In this document: piece by piece, positions 17,169 to 25,596 of the stretch
How positions within the stretch are numbered: position 1 is the stretch's first letter
How the letters are laid out: each line of letters starts with the position of its first letter
Origin: Limnobacter humi
Lineage (GTDB): Bacteria > Pseudomonadota > Gammaproteobacteria > Burkholderiales > Burkholderiaceae_B
Length of the DNA: 64,000 bases
Assembly (NCBI RefSeq): GCF_024518835.1
Contig: NZ_JANIGO010000002.1
Coordinates: forward strand, 439,522 to 503,521
Direction of reading: 5' to 3'
Made by a program: the position numbers and the translations under genes
The notes under the pieces: generated by a model
Database searches by the model: none
Told to the model about the DNA's origin: nothing
Seen by the model: the letters and a program-made list of their open reading frames with translations, nothing else

Positions 17169-18344
17169 TTACCGTTTGGGCTCAGGCTGTGAGCCTGAAG
17201 TGGCGGTTGGATCACTGCCCTCCCCGTCCTGCAAAGCCTTGGCTTTTTTGGCGAGGTCGGCTGTCTCGATGAAACGGCGCGCCTTTTGCCCCTCGTTCAG
17301 GGTGTGCGTGCCGGCGGTCACCACCAGCTCGCCGTCTTTCAGGCCGTCTTTGACCAAGAAACTGCTTTCATTCACATCGTAGGGTTTCACCGGTCGTCGG
17401 TGCACCTCACCTTTGGCCTCATCAAACACCCACACAAAAGCACCAGTGGCCTCTGCCACCAACGCAGCCACTGGCAGTTTGAAGGCCACCTCGGGATTGC
17501 GGGCTGCAAAACGAACCGTGGCACTCATGCCAAAGCGCGCGTCAGGCGTCGGGTCTGTCAAATCCAGAAAGACTGGATAAGTTCGGGTGACCGGGTCTGC
17601 CACGGGACCCACCTCACGCACACGGGCCTTCAGTTGCTGCTGTATCGACCACAAGTCAACCACAGCACCCTGACCATTCCGGACATCCTTGACCCGACCT
17701 TCAGGCACGGCCATGCGAACCTGCACCGCTTTTTCATTGGCCCATTGCAGAATGGGCTGACCAGGGGCCACCACCTGACCTGCGTCCAGCAGCACTTGAG
17801 AAATCACACCATCATTGGGGGCTTTCAGTTCGCCGTACAGGGCCTGGTTTTGTTGCACATTCAGCTGCGCGCGCGCCTGGGTCAATCGGCTCTCAGCTGC
17901 ATCCAGTGCCAATTGCCGACGGTCAAGTTCAGCTGGACTGATGAAGTTCTGCTCACGCAGGGTCTTGAACCGCGCCAAGTCGGTTTTGTTCTGAAGGTAT
18001 TCCGTATTGGCCGCATTGTATTGCGCCTGTGCTGCCTGCAAAGCCAGCTTGAGGTCTTGGGGATCGATGCGAGCCAAGACCTGACCTTTTTTAACACGGT
18101 CCCCAACATCCACCAAACGCGCGACCAAGCGGCCACCCACCTGAAAACTCAGGCTGGCACTGTATCGGGGTTCAATCTGGGCAGGAAAAGTGTCCTCTGA
18201 CTCAGTGCCATCCGCTTTCAGTTCCATCACACGCACAGGACGAATCACTTCAGATGTATCGGGTGCGGAGCGGGAACAAGCGGCCAATGACAGCGCCAGT
18301 GCGGCCATCAACAACCAAGGCTTAACCGGGCGGAGGGGAACCAT
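17169..18344 (-). CDS. RND efflux periplasmic adaptor lipoprotein (membrane fusion protein)
   Basis: This 391-residue adaptor bridges the pump downstream to an outer-membrane channel. The N terminus is a lipoprotein signal with lipobox LAAC and lipidated Cys23. A biotinyl-lipoyl-like hairpin region (GGRLVARLVDVGDRVKKGQVLARID), an alpha-helical hairpin and the second lipoyl half (KAPNDGVISQVLLDAGQVV) follow, then the beta-barrel. The C terminus is rich in polar residues and overlaps a GGCTCA-N5-TGAGCC repeat. A promoter is predicted at 18382-18410, overlapping the end of radA. Confidence 0.88.
   Translation of the reverse strand: MVPLRPVKPWLLMAALALSLAACSRSAPDTSEVIRPVRVMELKADGTESEDTFPAQIEPRYSASLSFQVGGRLVARLVDVGDRVKKGQVLARIDPQDLKLALQAAQAQYNAANTEYLQNKTDLARFKTLREQNFISPAELDRRQLALDAAESRLTQARAQLNVQQNQALYGELKAPNDGVISQVLLDAGQVVAPGQPILQWANEKAVQVRMAVPEGRVKDVRNGQGAVVDLWSIQQQLKARVREVGPVADPVTRTYPVFLDLTDPTPDARFGMSATVRFAARNPEVAFKLPVAALVAEATGAFVWVFDEAKGEVHRRPVKPYDVNESSFLVKDGLKDGELVVTAGTHTLNEGQKARRFIETADLAKKAKALQDGEGSDPTATSGSQPEPKR
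17179..17195. repeat. GGCTCA-N5-TGAGCC inverted repeat, copy 2
   Basis: This exact copy has spacer GGCTG. It lies in the last few codons of the adaptor gene, immediately before the pump gene. The right-hand flank TGAAG is shared with copy 3. Confidence 0.85.
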
Positions 18345-18381
18345 ACATTCACTCTTAATGGTGACGACTCAGAATCCCGCA

Positions 18382-18410
18382 ATTGTGGTGTCAAATGAAC
18401 AATTAGTCAA
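18382..18410 (-). promoter_or_regulatory. promoter of the RND efflux operon
   Basis: On the minus strand -35 TTGACT and -10 CACAAT are separated by 17 bases, with the predicted start about 30 bases before the adaptor ATG. The -35 overlaps the radA stop region. Confidence 0.45.
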
Positions 18411-19786
18411 AAACAGTGCAATGTATCCCGCAAGGCTGACAATGCCTGTTCAATTCGTTCTACACCAATGACTTGCAAGCCCTCAATGGTTTGTTTGGGC
18501 ACATTGCTGGCCGGCACCAAGGCATGGGTAAAGCCCAATTTGGCCGCTTCTCGCAACCGGTCCTGTCCACGGGGCGCAGGCCGCAATTCACCCGACAGGC
18601 CAATTTCGCCAAACACAGCCAATTCACGGGGCAAGCGCTTGTTTTTCAGCGACGACACCATGGCCAACACAATGGCCAAGTCAGCTGCGGGTTCGGAGAT
18701 GCGGACACCGCCCACTGCATTGATGAAAATATCCTGATCAAAAAACTGCAAACCGGCATGGCGGTGAAGCACCGCCAGCAGCATGGCGAGGCGGTTTTGC
18801 TCCAGGCCCACGGATAGGCGTCTTGGTGCAGGTGAATGCGATGAATCCACCAAGGCCTGAATTTCCACCAACAGAGGCCGGGCCCCTTCCTGCGTGACCA
18901 TGACACACGAACCAGGCACCCAATCGGTTTGTTGAGACAAGAACAGTGCGGATGGGTTGTTGACGCCTTTGAGTCCACGGTCGGTCATGGCGAACACACC
19001 CAGTTCATTCACCGCCCCAAACCGGTTTTTGAAGGCACGCACCAAGCGGAATGACGACTGGGAATCCCCTTCGAAGTACAGCACCGTGTCCACAATGTGT
19101 TCCAACACGCGGGGGCCAGCCAAGGTGCCTTCCTTGGTCACGTGGCCGACCAAGATGGTGGTGATGCCGAGGCTTTTGGCCACCCGGGTCAGTTGGCTGG
19201 CACATTCCCGAACCTGGCTCACCGAGCCGGGCGCAGCCGACAGCTCCGCGGTGTACAAGGTCTGGATGGAGTCGATGACCAGCACCTGAGGCTTGAGAAT
19301 TTCAATTTGCGCCAGAATTTGTTCGAGCTGAATCTCGGTGAGCACACTCAAGCTGGCGTGTTCCAAGCCCAGGCGCTGGGCGCGCAGCGCAATTTGACCT
19401 GCGGACTCTTCACCACTGACATACAACGTATTGACCTGCTGAGCGAGGTTCACCATGGATTGCAACAGCAGGGTCGACTTGCCAATGCCAGGGTCCCCCC
19501 CCAACAATACGACCATACCGGGGACCAAGCCACCGCCCAGAACCCGATCAAACTCGCCCACGCCGCTGGAAAACCGGGGATATTCCTGCGCTTGAATGTC
19601 CGCGAGCTTGATGACCTGACTGCTTTGGGCCGCCAAGGCGGTGAAGCGATTATTTTTTGGCGTGACCGGGGCTACGAGCGACTCGACCACTGTGTTCCAG
19701 TTGTTGCATTCGCCACACTGGCCTTGCCACTTGGCAAACACGGCGCCACATTCGGTGCATTGGTACTGGCTTTTTGCTTTGGCCAT
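18407..19786 (-). CDS. radA: DNA repair protein RadA (branch-migration ATPase)
   Basis: This 459-residue RecA-like helicase processes recombination intermediates. The N-terminal four-Cys zinc motif (CTECG ... CGECNNW) is at residues about 9-28, Walker A is GGDPGIGKST, the diagnostic RadA motif FKNRFG is present, and the C-terminal LonP-like domain ends the protein. I chose ATG 19786 (MAKAKSQYQC), where the zinc motif begins, rather than an extension to 19840 that overlaps alr. It lies 8 bases downstream of the alr stop. Confidence 0.96.
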   Translation of the reverse strand: MAKAKSQYQCTECGAVFAKWQGQCGECNNWNTVVESLVAPVTPKNNRFTALAAQSSQVIKLADIQAQEYPRFSSGVGEFDRVLGGGLVPGMVVLLGGDPGIGKSTLLLQSMVNLAQQVNTLYVSGEESAGQIALRAQRLGLEHASLSVLTEIQLEQILAQIEILKPQVLVIDSIQTLYTAELSAAPGSVSQVRECASQLTRVAKSLGITTILVGHVTKEGTLAGPRVLEHIVDTVLYFEGDSQSSFRLVRAFKNRFGAVNELGVFAMTDRGLKGVNNPSALFLSQQTDWVPGSCVMVTQEGARPLLVEIQALVDSSHSPAPRRLSVGLEQNRLAMLLAVLHRHAGLQFFDQDIFINAVGGVRISEPAADLAIVLAMVSSLKNKRLPRELAVFGEIGLSGELRPAPRGQDRLREAAKLGFTHALVPASNVPKQTIEGLQVIGVERIEQALSALRDTLHCF

Positions 19787-19794
19787 CGTCGGGC

Positions 19795-20904
19795 TTAACC
19801 TTCTACAACGGTGACTGGCACCCGGGGGGCCAATGCACACATCAATTCATAGCCAATGGTACCGGCATGCTCGGCCACCTCATCAATGGACAAGGCTTCA
19901 CCCCACAACTCCACGTCGCTGCCCAATTGCACCTGCGGCGCATCGGTGATGTCGATCGTCAACATGTCCATGGACACTCGGCCTGCCAATGGCACCCGCT
20001 GCCCTGCAGCCACCACCGGAGTGCCATCGGGCGCATGGCGTGGATAGCCATCGGCATAACCGCAGGCCACCACACCAATGCGCGAGGAACGGGTGGCCTG
20101 CCAACGGGAACCATATCCAACGCGCTCTCCAACAGCCACGGTTTGTATGGCGATGACCTGGCTACGCAAGCTCATGGCGGGCTTCAAACCATATTCCAAA
20201 GCAGTTTTGGGCCCGGGTGTGGCTCCATAAATGGCAATGCCCGGGCGCACAATGTCGCCGGCCCATTCCGGGCAATTCAATACGCCCGCTGAGTTGGCCA
20301 AACTACTGAACCAATGCGCCGGCTTTAAAGCCATCAAGGCCTCGAACTGCGCTTGCGCACTGGGGCGGGCGTTGACCAGTTGCTGCGCATCGGCGTTGGC
20401 GAAGTGGGTCATCAACACCGGGACTGGCCATTCCATTTGCCGGGCGAGCGCATCCAGTTGTTCAATGACCGCTGGTGCTGTGTCCACGGTAAAACCCAAA
20501 CGGTTCATGCCAGTGTTGAGCTTTAAAAAAATGCGCGGTGCGTGCTGGGTGTCCAACCACCGGTCAGCCAAATCCACCACCGCCTGCAGGTGGGCATGAT
20601 CATGCACCACCCAGTCCAGCCCCAACGCCACCGCCTGCTCAACATCGGCTGAATCAAAACAGCCTTCCAGCAACACAATCGGTTTGGACCACCCAAGCTT
20701 TCGCAATGCGGCAGCACCCTCAATTTCAAGAATGGCCAGACTGTCCGCAGACTGCAGGCCGCTCAATAGGCGTTCCAAACCATGTCCGTAGGCATGAGCC
20801 TTGACCACAGGCATGCAATGCCAAGCCGGGTTGATCGCCCGGATGCGTTGGAGGTTGTAATCGATGGCCGAGGGCTTGACCAAGGCACGAATGGGACGGG
20901 GCAT
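19795..20904 (-). CDS. alr: alanine racemase
   Basis: This 369-residue PLP enzyme supplies D-alanine for peptidoglycan. The PLP lysine is in PVVKAHAYGHG near residue 35, and the second catalytic base, Tyr, is in ERVGYGSRW. The barrel domain and C-terminal beta domain are both present at standard length. I use ATG 20904 (MPRPIRALVK) because the extension to 20991 contains no family sequence and runs through the region that holds the lplT promoter. Confidence 0.96.
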   Translation of the reverse strand: MPRPIRALVKPSAIDYNLQRIRAINPAWHCMPVVKAHAYGHGLERLLSGLQSADSLAILEIEGAAALRKLGWSKPIVLLEGCFDSADVEQAVALGLDWVVHDHAHLQAVVDLADRWLDTQHAPRIFLKLNTGMNRLGFTVDTAPAVIEQLDALARQMEWPVPVLMTHFANADAQQLVNARPSAQAQFEALMALKPAHWFSSLANSAGVLNCPEWAGDIVRPGIAIYGATPGPKTALEYGLKPAMSLRSQVIAIQTVAVGERVGYGSRWQATRSSRIGVVACGYADGYPRHAPDGTPVVAAGQRVPLAGRVSMDMLTIDITDAPQVQLGSDVELWGEALSIDEVAEHAGTIGYELMCALAPRVPVTVVEG

Positions 20905-20947
20905 ACTGGGAGAGCGGCTTGCGCTCGAACTTGTTAAATTGGTCGGA

Positions 20948-20976
20948 CTGTCACACGCAATCAGTGTGAATATGAT
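20948..20976 (+). promoter_or_regulatory. candidate lplT promoter with embedded dyad
   Basis: CTGTCA (-35) and TATGAT (-10) are separated by 17 bases. Between and partly over them is an inverted repeat TCACAC-N7-GTGTGA (20951-20969), placed like an operator. It is oriented opposite to a CRP site. The leader to the lplT ATG would be about 68 bases. Confidence 0.45.
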
Positions 20977-21050
20977 ATAACGCCTCAACATTGTTGAAAG
21001 AGCAACGAGACCGCAAGCCAGAGAATATTGGTGCTTGCATCGATCTGTGA

Positions 21051-22334
21051 ATGAAACCTGGCTTCTACACCATCATGGCGGCGCAGTTTTTTTCGTCGCT
21101 GGCAGACAATGCCTTGCTGATTGCAGCCATCGCCTTGCTGTTTCAAATTCAGTCTCCCGAGTGGATGACCCCCCTTCTCAAGCTGTTTTTTGTGGTGTCC
21201 TACGTTGTGTTGGCACCGTTTGTGGGTGGTTTTGCCGACACACTGCCCAAAGGCAAGGTGATGTTCATCACCAATGCCATCAAGGTGATCGGTTGCCTCA
21301 TGATGTTTTTTGGATTTCACCCGCTGGTGTCGTATGCGGTGGTGGGTTTCGGTGCGGCGGCTTATTCCCCGGCCAAGTACGGCATTCTGACGGAGCTGCT
21401 ACCCCACGACAAACTGGTGGCCGCCAACGGCTGGATTGAGGGTTTAACAGTACTCTCCATCATTCTGGGCACCATGCTGGGCGGTTTCCTCATTTCACCC
21501 TCCACCGCCCAACACCTCATGCAGATGCACATTCCCGGTATTATCGAGGGGATGAAAACCCCCGCCGAGGCGGCCATCTTCGTGATTACGTTTGGCTATT
21601 TGATTGCCGCGGTGTTCAACCTGAACATCCCCGACACAGGCGCACGGTATGAGCCCCAACTGAACCACCCCATCATCATGACCCGAAAGTTTTTCGGCTG
21701 CTTCAAGCGCCTGTGGTCGGACAAACTGGGGCAAATTTCGCTGGCTGTCACCACCTTGTTCTGGGGTGCTGGTGCCACACTGCAATTCATTGTACTGAAA
21801 TGGGCCGAGGCCGCCTTGGGTCTGTCTCTGGACAAGGGGGCCATGCTGCAAGGCATTTGTGCATTCGGTGTGGCCGGAGGTGCGATCATTGCAGCCAAAA
21901 TCATTCCGCTGAAAAAATCAATGCGGGTGTTGCCCATGGGCATTGCCATGGGCCTGGTGTGCATGCTGATGACCCAGGTTCACAACCTGACGGTGGCTGT
22001 GGTGCTAATCATCATCATTGGTGGCCTGAGCGGTTTTTTTGTGGTGCCCATGAACGCACTGCTACAACACCGCGGCCATGTACTGATGAGCGCCGGGCGG
22101 TCGATTGCGATTCAAAACTTCAATGAAAACATTTCCGTGCTGACCATGTTGGGCATTTACGCCCTGCTGATCAGCCTGAATGTCCACGTCAACACCGTGA
22201 TCCTGATGTTCGGTGGTTTTGTGATGGCGGCCATGTTTTTGGTGATTGTGTGGCATCGACACAATCAATCACTCTACGACGTGGAAGCCCAGATTGGTGA
22301 AGAACGACCCGTCGGCATCCAAACGCAGCGATAA
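21051..22334 (+). CDS. lplT: lysophospholipid transporter LplT (MFS)
   Basis: This 427-residue major-facilitator protein has about 12 hydrophobic segments. It matches LplT from the start (MKPGFYTIMAAQFFSSLADNA) through the GAAAYSPAKYGILTELLP block. LplT flips lysophospholipids, mainly lyso-PE, back across the inner membrane for re-acylation. The usual partner acyltransferase/synthetase (Aas) is not adjacent. It is divergent from alr and nearly abuts the convergent uracil-DNA glycosylase gene (9 bases apart). Confidence 0.93.
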   Translation: MKPGFYTIMAAQFFSSLADNALLIAAIALLFQIQSPEWMTPLLKLFFVVSYVVLAPFVGGFADTLPKGKVMFITNAIKVIGCLMMFFGFHPLVSYAVVGFGAAAYSPAKYGILTELLPHDKLVAANGWIEGLTVLSIILGTMLGGFLISPSTAQHLMQMHIPGIIEGMKTPAEAAIFVITFGYLIAAVFNLNIPDTGARYEPQLNHPIIMTRKFFGCFKRLWSDKLGQISLAVTTLFWGAGATLQFIVLKWAEAALGLSLDKGAMLQGICAFGVAGGAIIAAKIIPLKKSMRVLPMGIAMGLVCMLMTQVHNLTVAVVLIIIIGGLSGFFVVPMNALLQHRGHVLMSAGRSIAIQNFNENISVLTMLGIYALLISLNVHVNTVILMFGGFVMAAMFLVIVWHRHNQSLYDVEAQIGEERPVGIQTQR

Positions 22335-22343
22335 GCCACATTC

Positions 22344-23054
22344 TCAGGCCTGCTGTTCTTCCATCACCCGCTTGAGCAACAACAAATCATCCCAGGACTT
22401 GGCCTTTTCCTCCGGGCGGCGCAGCAGGTACGCCGGGTGGTAACTGACAACCGCTGGAACACCCCGCCCGTCAATCGAGACTTGATGAACCTGCCCCCGC
22501 AGCTGGGAAATGGGTTTGTCGGTATTCAGCAAGGTTGAAATGGAAAACCGCCCAACCAGCAGCAGCACCTTGGGGTTGACCAAGGCCAGCTGTTGTCGAA
22601 GGTAGGGCTCGCACTGGGCAATTTCATCGGCCTCGGGGTTGCGGTTGCCCGGCGGCCTGCACTTCAGCACGTTGGCAATGTAGACATTGTTTTGGCGGCT
22701 TCGCCCCACAGACAGCAACAATTTGTCGAGCAATTGACCGGCCCTGCCCACGAATGGCTGGCCTTGGGCATCCTCATCGGCGCCAGGTGCTTCGCCGACC
22801 ACCATCAGCGTTGCGTTGGGTACCCCAGCCGAAAACACGGTTTGCTGGCGGGTTTTGCACAACCCACAGGCCTGGCATTGGGCAACCTGCTGCTGCAAAT
22901 CAGTCAAATCATTCGGTAAACCCACCATAGGCGCTTGCACCTCAACAGGTGCTTGCACTTCAACAGCCCCCGCCGGCGATTTGCGCAATTCCCACACCGG
23001 GCCCAAGCCCATGGCGTCAAACAGCGCAGCTTTGGTTGTTGTCGGTGTTTTCAT
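22344..23054 (-). CDS. uracil-DNA glycosylase, family 4 (Fe-S)
   Basis: This 236-residue glycosylase removes uracil from DNA. The family-4 motif [13 protein letters not shown] and motif [10 protein letters not shown] are present. Four Cys that can hold the 4Fe-4S cluster are visible in CQACGLC and further on in LKCRPPGNR ... CEPYL. The N-terminal 50 residues include a short repeat [11 protein letters not shown] and are a variable linker. The ATG overlaps the rimI stop (ATGA), so it is the last gene of the ispD-ispF-tsaB-rimI-udg operon. Confidence 0.92.
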   Translation of the reverse strand: MKTPTTTKAALFDAMGLGPVWELRKSPAGAVEVQAPVEVQAPMVGLPNDLTDLQQQVAQCQACGLCKTRQQTVFSAGVPNATLMVVGEAPGADEDAQGQPFVGRAGQLLDKLLLSVGRSRQNNVYIANVLKCRPPGNRNPEADEIAQCEPYLRQQLALVNPKVLLLVGRFSISTLLNTDKPISQLRGQVHQVSIDGRGVPAVVSYHPAYLLRRPEEKAKSWDDLLLLKRVMEEQQA

Positions 23055-23521
23055 GCAGCAATGTCCAATCCTTGACCCAAGCGCTTGAACAACACCAGGG
23101 CATCCTCCCGACCCACGCGGGCCGGATAATAATTTTTTCGCACACCAATCAATTTGAAACCCTGGTTGTCATACAAGGCTTTCGCCACAGTGTTGCTGGG
23201 GCGAACTTCCAACAGCATGCCCTCCAGGCCGGCCATGCGGGCGCGGCTTAAACCCCATTGCAGCAAGTGTTTGCCGTAACCCTTGCCTTGTTGGTCGGCA
23301 CTGACAGAGATGTTGAGCAAATGCACCTCATCCACCACCTGCATCATGACGATGTAGCCCACCAGGATGTCGTCCAGCAAAAAACAGTGCAGATCATAAC
23401 CGGCCCGCAATGAATCCAGAAAGTTGCGTGCTGACCACGGAAACTCATAGATCCGGTTCTCAATCTCGATGACCTGCGGCACATCGTCTTCACGCATGGG
23501 GCGAATACTAAACAGGGCCAT
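23051..23521 (-). CDS. rimI: ribosomal protein S18 (bS18) N-alpha-acetyltransferase RimI
   Basis: This 156-residue GNAT acetyltransferase has the acetyl-CoA loop [11 protein letters not shown] and the family end block [19 protein letters not shown] use the ATG at 23521 ([12 protein letters not shown]), which overlaps the end of tsaB by 14 bases. A longer frame to 23692 lies inside tsaB and has no GNAT content. tsaB-rimI pairing is common in proteobacteria. Confidence 0.93.
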   Translation of the reverse strand: MALFSIRPMREDDVPQVIEIENRIYEFPWSARNFLDSLRAGYDLHCFLLDDILVGYIVMMQVVDEVHLLNISVSADQQGKGYGKHLLQWGLSRARMAGLEGMLLEVRPSNTVAKALYDNQGFKLIGVRKNYYPARVGREDALVLFKRLGQGLDIAA

Positions 23522-24293
23522 GTTTAACCGCCTGGCGTTCGGCCGTGGTTTGCGCCACCTTGTCCCGCACATACAAGGGCTGGCAGGCCAGGGGCTCGCT
23601 GGTTTGTTTGAGTTGCCACCGCAGCCCACCCAAAGCCGCAGCTGCAAGCGCTGAAGGGCCCGCTGTTTGAACCACCCAGGCGGGCAATACACCGGGGTGC
23701 TCCCCCTCGTGCTCTGTTAGACCTTTCGCCACAGCAGCATCACACAAAGCCAAGGGGGACGTTTGGTAAGCCTGTCTGTCCACCCAAGCATTCAGATCAA
23801 CCCAGGCACACAATGCAGCGCTGCCCTTCAGGCTCACACCGTGAGCCTGAAGGTCTACCACACCCACATACAATTCACCCAGTCGGGCGTCGAGTACGCA
23901 AGGAAGCTGTGACGCTTCAGCCCGCCTCACACCATCCAGTCGGGCCTGAACAGCCATGCATTCAAAGCTGGTAACTGGAACAGTGGGTTTACCCAGGGCC
24001 ACAGCCAGACCTTGTACAACCCCACAGGCCGTGCGAAGGCTGGTGAACCCACCAGGGCCAATGTCCACAGCCAACACGGTCAAGTCGCCCAAGGCCAGGC
24101 CATGGCCAGCCAACGCTTGCGACAGCCTGGGCAACAGCTCGACTGACTGCGCTTTGTAGTCCTCAATGGAAAACTCAAAACAGGTGTTGAAGGCAAAACC
24201 CTGAAGACTGTGCTGTGCAGCGTTGGCCTCCGCCTGCTGGACAGCCGCCACTTTGGCCACACCACTGCTGGTGGAAATACCCAGTGCAATCAT
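23508..24293 (-). CDS. tsaB: tRNA threonylcarbamoyladenosine synthesis protein TsaB
   Basis: This 261-residue ASKHA-fold protein partners TsaD and TsaE in making the t6A modification of ANN-decoding tRNAs. The N terminus [10 protein letters not shown] and the block [19 protein letters not shown] are typical. The ATG overlaps the ispF stop by 4 bases, and its own end overlaps rimI by 14. Copy 3 of the inverted repeat family lies inside the coding region, where it grows into a 13-bp perfect stem. Confidence 0.94.
   Translation of the reverse strand: MIALGISTSSGVAKVAAVQQAEANAAQHSLQGFAFNTCFEFSIEDYKAQSVELLPRLSQALAGHGLALGDLTVLAVDIGPGGFTSLRTACGVVQGLAVALGKPTVPVTSFECMAVQARLDGVRRAEASQLPCVLDARLGELYVGVVDLQAHGVSLKGSAALCAWVDLNAWVDRQAYQTSPLALCDAAVAKGLTEHEGEHPGVLPAWVVQTAGPSALAAAALGGLRWQLKQTSEPLACQPLYVRDKVAQTTAERQAVKHGPV
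23831..23847. repeat. GGCTCA-N5-TGAGCC inverted repeat, copy 3 (extended to 13-bp arms)
   Basis: This exact copy has spacer CACCG. Here the symmetry extends outward so that 23825-23837 and 23841-23853 are perfectly complementary over 13 bp with a 3-base loop. It lies in the middle of tsaB, where a long perfect palindrome is unexpected. Confidence 0.88.
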
Positions 24294-24802
24294 GCGGGCA
24301 AATCCTTGATCATCAGTACCACGGCCTGGGCTTCAATCGCTTCCTTGCGACCCAAATAACCCAGCTTTTCATTGGTCTTGGCCTTGATATTGACACACCC
24401 CGCATCCAGACCACACAACCGGGCAAGGCAGGCCTGCATGCGGTCCATGTGTGGGGCCAATTTGGGGCTTTGGCAAATCAGGGTGGTGTCTACATTCACC
24501 AGTTGATAGCCCTTGCTGGCCGCCAGCGCCAAGGTTTTTTGCAGCAAAACGCCACTATCAGCACCTTCAAAAGCTGGGTCGGTGTCTGAAAAATGTCGAC
24601 CGATGTCACCCAGCGCCGCAGCGCCCAGCACTGCGTCAGTAACAGCATGCAGCAAGGCATCGGCATCCGAATGGCCGAGCAAACCCACGGGCGAATCAAT
24701 CTCAACACCAGCCAGAATCAGCTTGCGTCCTTCCACCAAGCGGTGGACATCGTAACCCTGCCCCACACGCAGGCGCTGCAATGCAGACACATCCATGCTC
24801 AT
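24290..24802 (-). CDS. ispF: 2-C-methyl-D-erythritol 2,4-cyclodiphosphate synthase
   Basis: This 170-residue enzyme makes the cyclodiphosphate in the MEP isoprenoid pathway. The metal-binding DVH in GYDVHRL (near residue 19) and the conserved [17 protein letters not shown] block are present, as is the C-terminal [12 protein letters not shown]. The start ATG overlaps the ispD stop by 3 bases. An ATG two codons in is an equal alternative. Confidence 0.96.
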   Translation of the reverse strand: MSMDVSALQRLRVGQGYDVHRLVEGRKLILAGVEIDSPVGLLGHSDADALLHAVTDAVLGAAALGDIGRHFSDTDPAFEGADSGVLLQKTLALAASKGYQLVNVDTTLICQSPKLAPHMDRMQACLARLCGLDAGCVNIKAKTNEKLGYLGRKEAIEAQAVVLMIKDLPA

Positions 24803-25527
24803 GCCAATTTGCCCTCCAGGCCCAGCAAAGTTGCCACGGTGTGCAGGTCTGCACTGTGGGTGATTTTCATGTTCTCAAGATGGCCTTCAACAATCAAGGG
24901 GCTGATGCCCATGGTTTCAATGGCGCTGGCGTCGTCTGTCAGCTGCACGTCTTTGTACAGGCATTCGGTAATGGCCAACGCCAAGGCCTGTGCGCGAAAC
25001 ATTTGGGGGGTTTGGGCCGCCCAGAGGGAATCCCTCGGCACGGTCTGTTGTACCACCACCTCGCCATCCTCGGTACGGTTCACCTTCTTCAAGGTGTCAG
25101 CCACCGGCAAGGCCAGCAGGCCGCCCGCCACGTGGGTAGAGGCCTCATCGATCAAGCGCTTCAATGCTGACAGGCTTAGGCCTGGTCGCGCAGCATCGTG
25201 CACCAGCACCCAATCGGTGTCGTCAATTTTAAATTGTTCGAGCAAGTGTTGCAGGGCATTGAGCACCGTGTTGGCCCGCTCGCGGCCAGCCACTTTCAGC
25301 ACCTGCACCCGCGGGTGGCCCTCAAACAAACGCTCGGCCTGGGTGTCATCCTTGGACACCACGACATACACCCGCACCACCCGGTCGTCGGCCAACATCG
25401 CATTCACGCTGCGCTCAAGCACGGTAAGCTCACCCAGCAAAGCATATTGCTTGGGTGTGTCGCCCCCAAAGCGCTTGCCCACCCCACCGGCGGGGATCAA
25501 TCCAAAATACCTGGCTGGTCTGGCCAT
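24799..25527 (-). CDS. ispD: 2-C-methyl-D-erythritol 4-phosphate cytidylyltransferase
   Basis: This 242-residue cytidylyltransferase (CTP + MEP to CDP-ME) precedes ispF in the same pathway. The nucleotide-binding start [18 protein letters not shown] and the [11 protein letters not shown] block are complete. It heads the five-gene overlapping operon and is divergent from mfd across 69 bases. Confidence 0.96.
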   Translation of the reverse strand: MARPARYFGLIPAGGVGKRFGGDTPKQYALLGELTVLERSVNAMLADDRVVRVYVVVSKDDTQAERLFEGHPRVQVLKVAGRERANTVLNALQHLLEQFKIDDTDWVLVHDAARPGLSLSALKRLIDEASTHVAGGLLALPVADTLKKVNRTEDGEVVVQQTVPRDSLWAAQTPQMFRAQALALAITECLYKDVQLTDDASAIETMGISPLIVEGHLENMKITHSADLHTVATLLGLEGKLA

Positions 25528-25559
25528 CTCTACAGATTCCTGTCGGGCCTAGCCCGCCT

Positions 25560-25565
25560 TATAAT
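25560..25565 (+). promoter_or_regulatory. -10 element for mfd
   Basis: This is a perfect TATAAT, placed so that transcription would begin about 25 bases before the mfd ATG. The -35 (TTCCTG at 17 bp) is poor. Confidence 0.45.
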
Positions 25566-25596
25566 AGCGGCTGCCAAGTCAGCCCCGTTTGTTTGT

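Noticed and set aside
20951-20969. CRP site ahead of lplT
   Set aside because: The dyad is TCACAC...GTGTGA, the reverse arrangement of TGTGA-N6-TCACA.
21633-21649. Sixth copy of the inverted repeat in lplT
   Set aside because: GGCGCA-CGGTA-TGAGCC differs from the motif at one position, so the left arm no longer pairs fully. It is within conserved coding sequence and one near-match is not convincing.
25198-25596. 133-codon 5' extension of mfd
   Set aside because: It is antisense to conserved ispD sequence and adds no Mfd-like residues. The TATAAT box and family start support ATG 25597.
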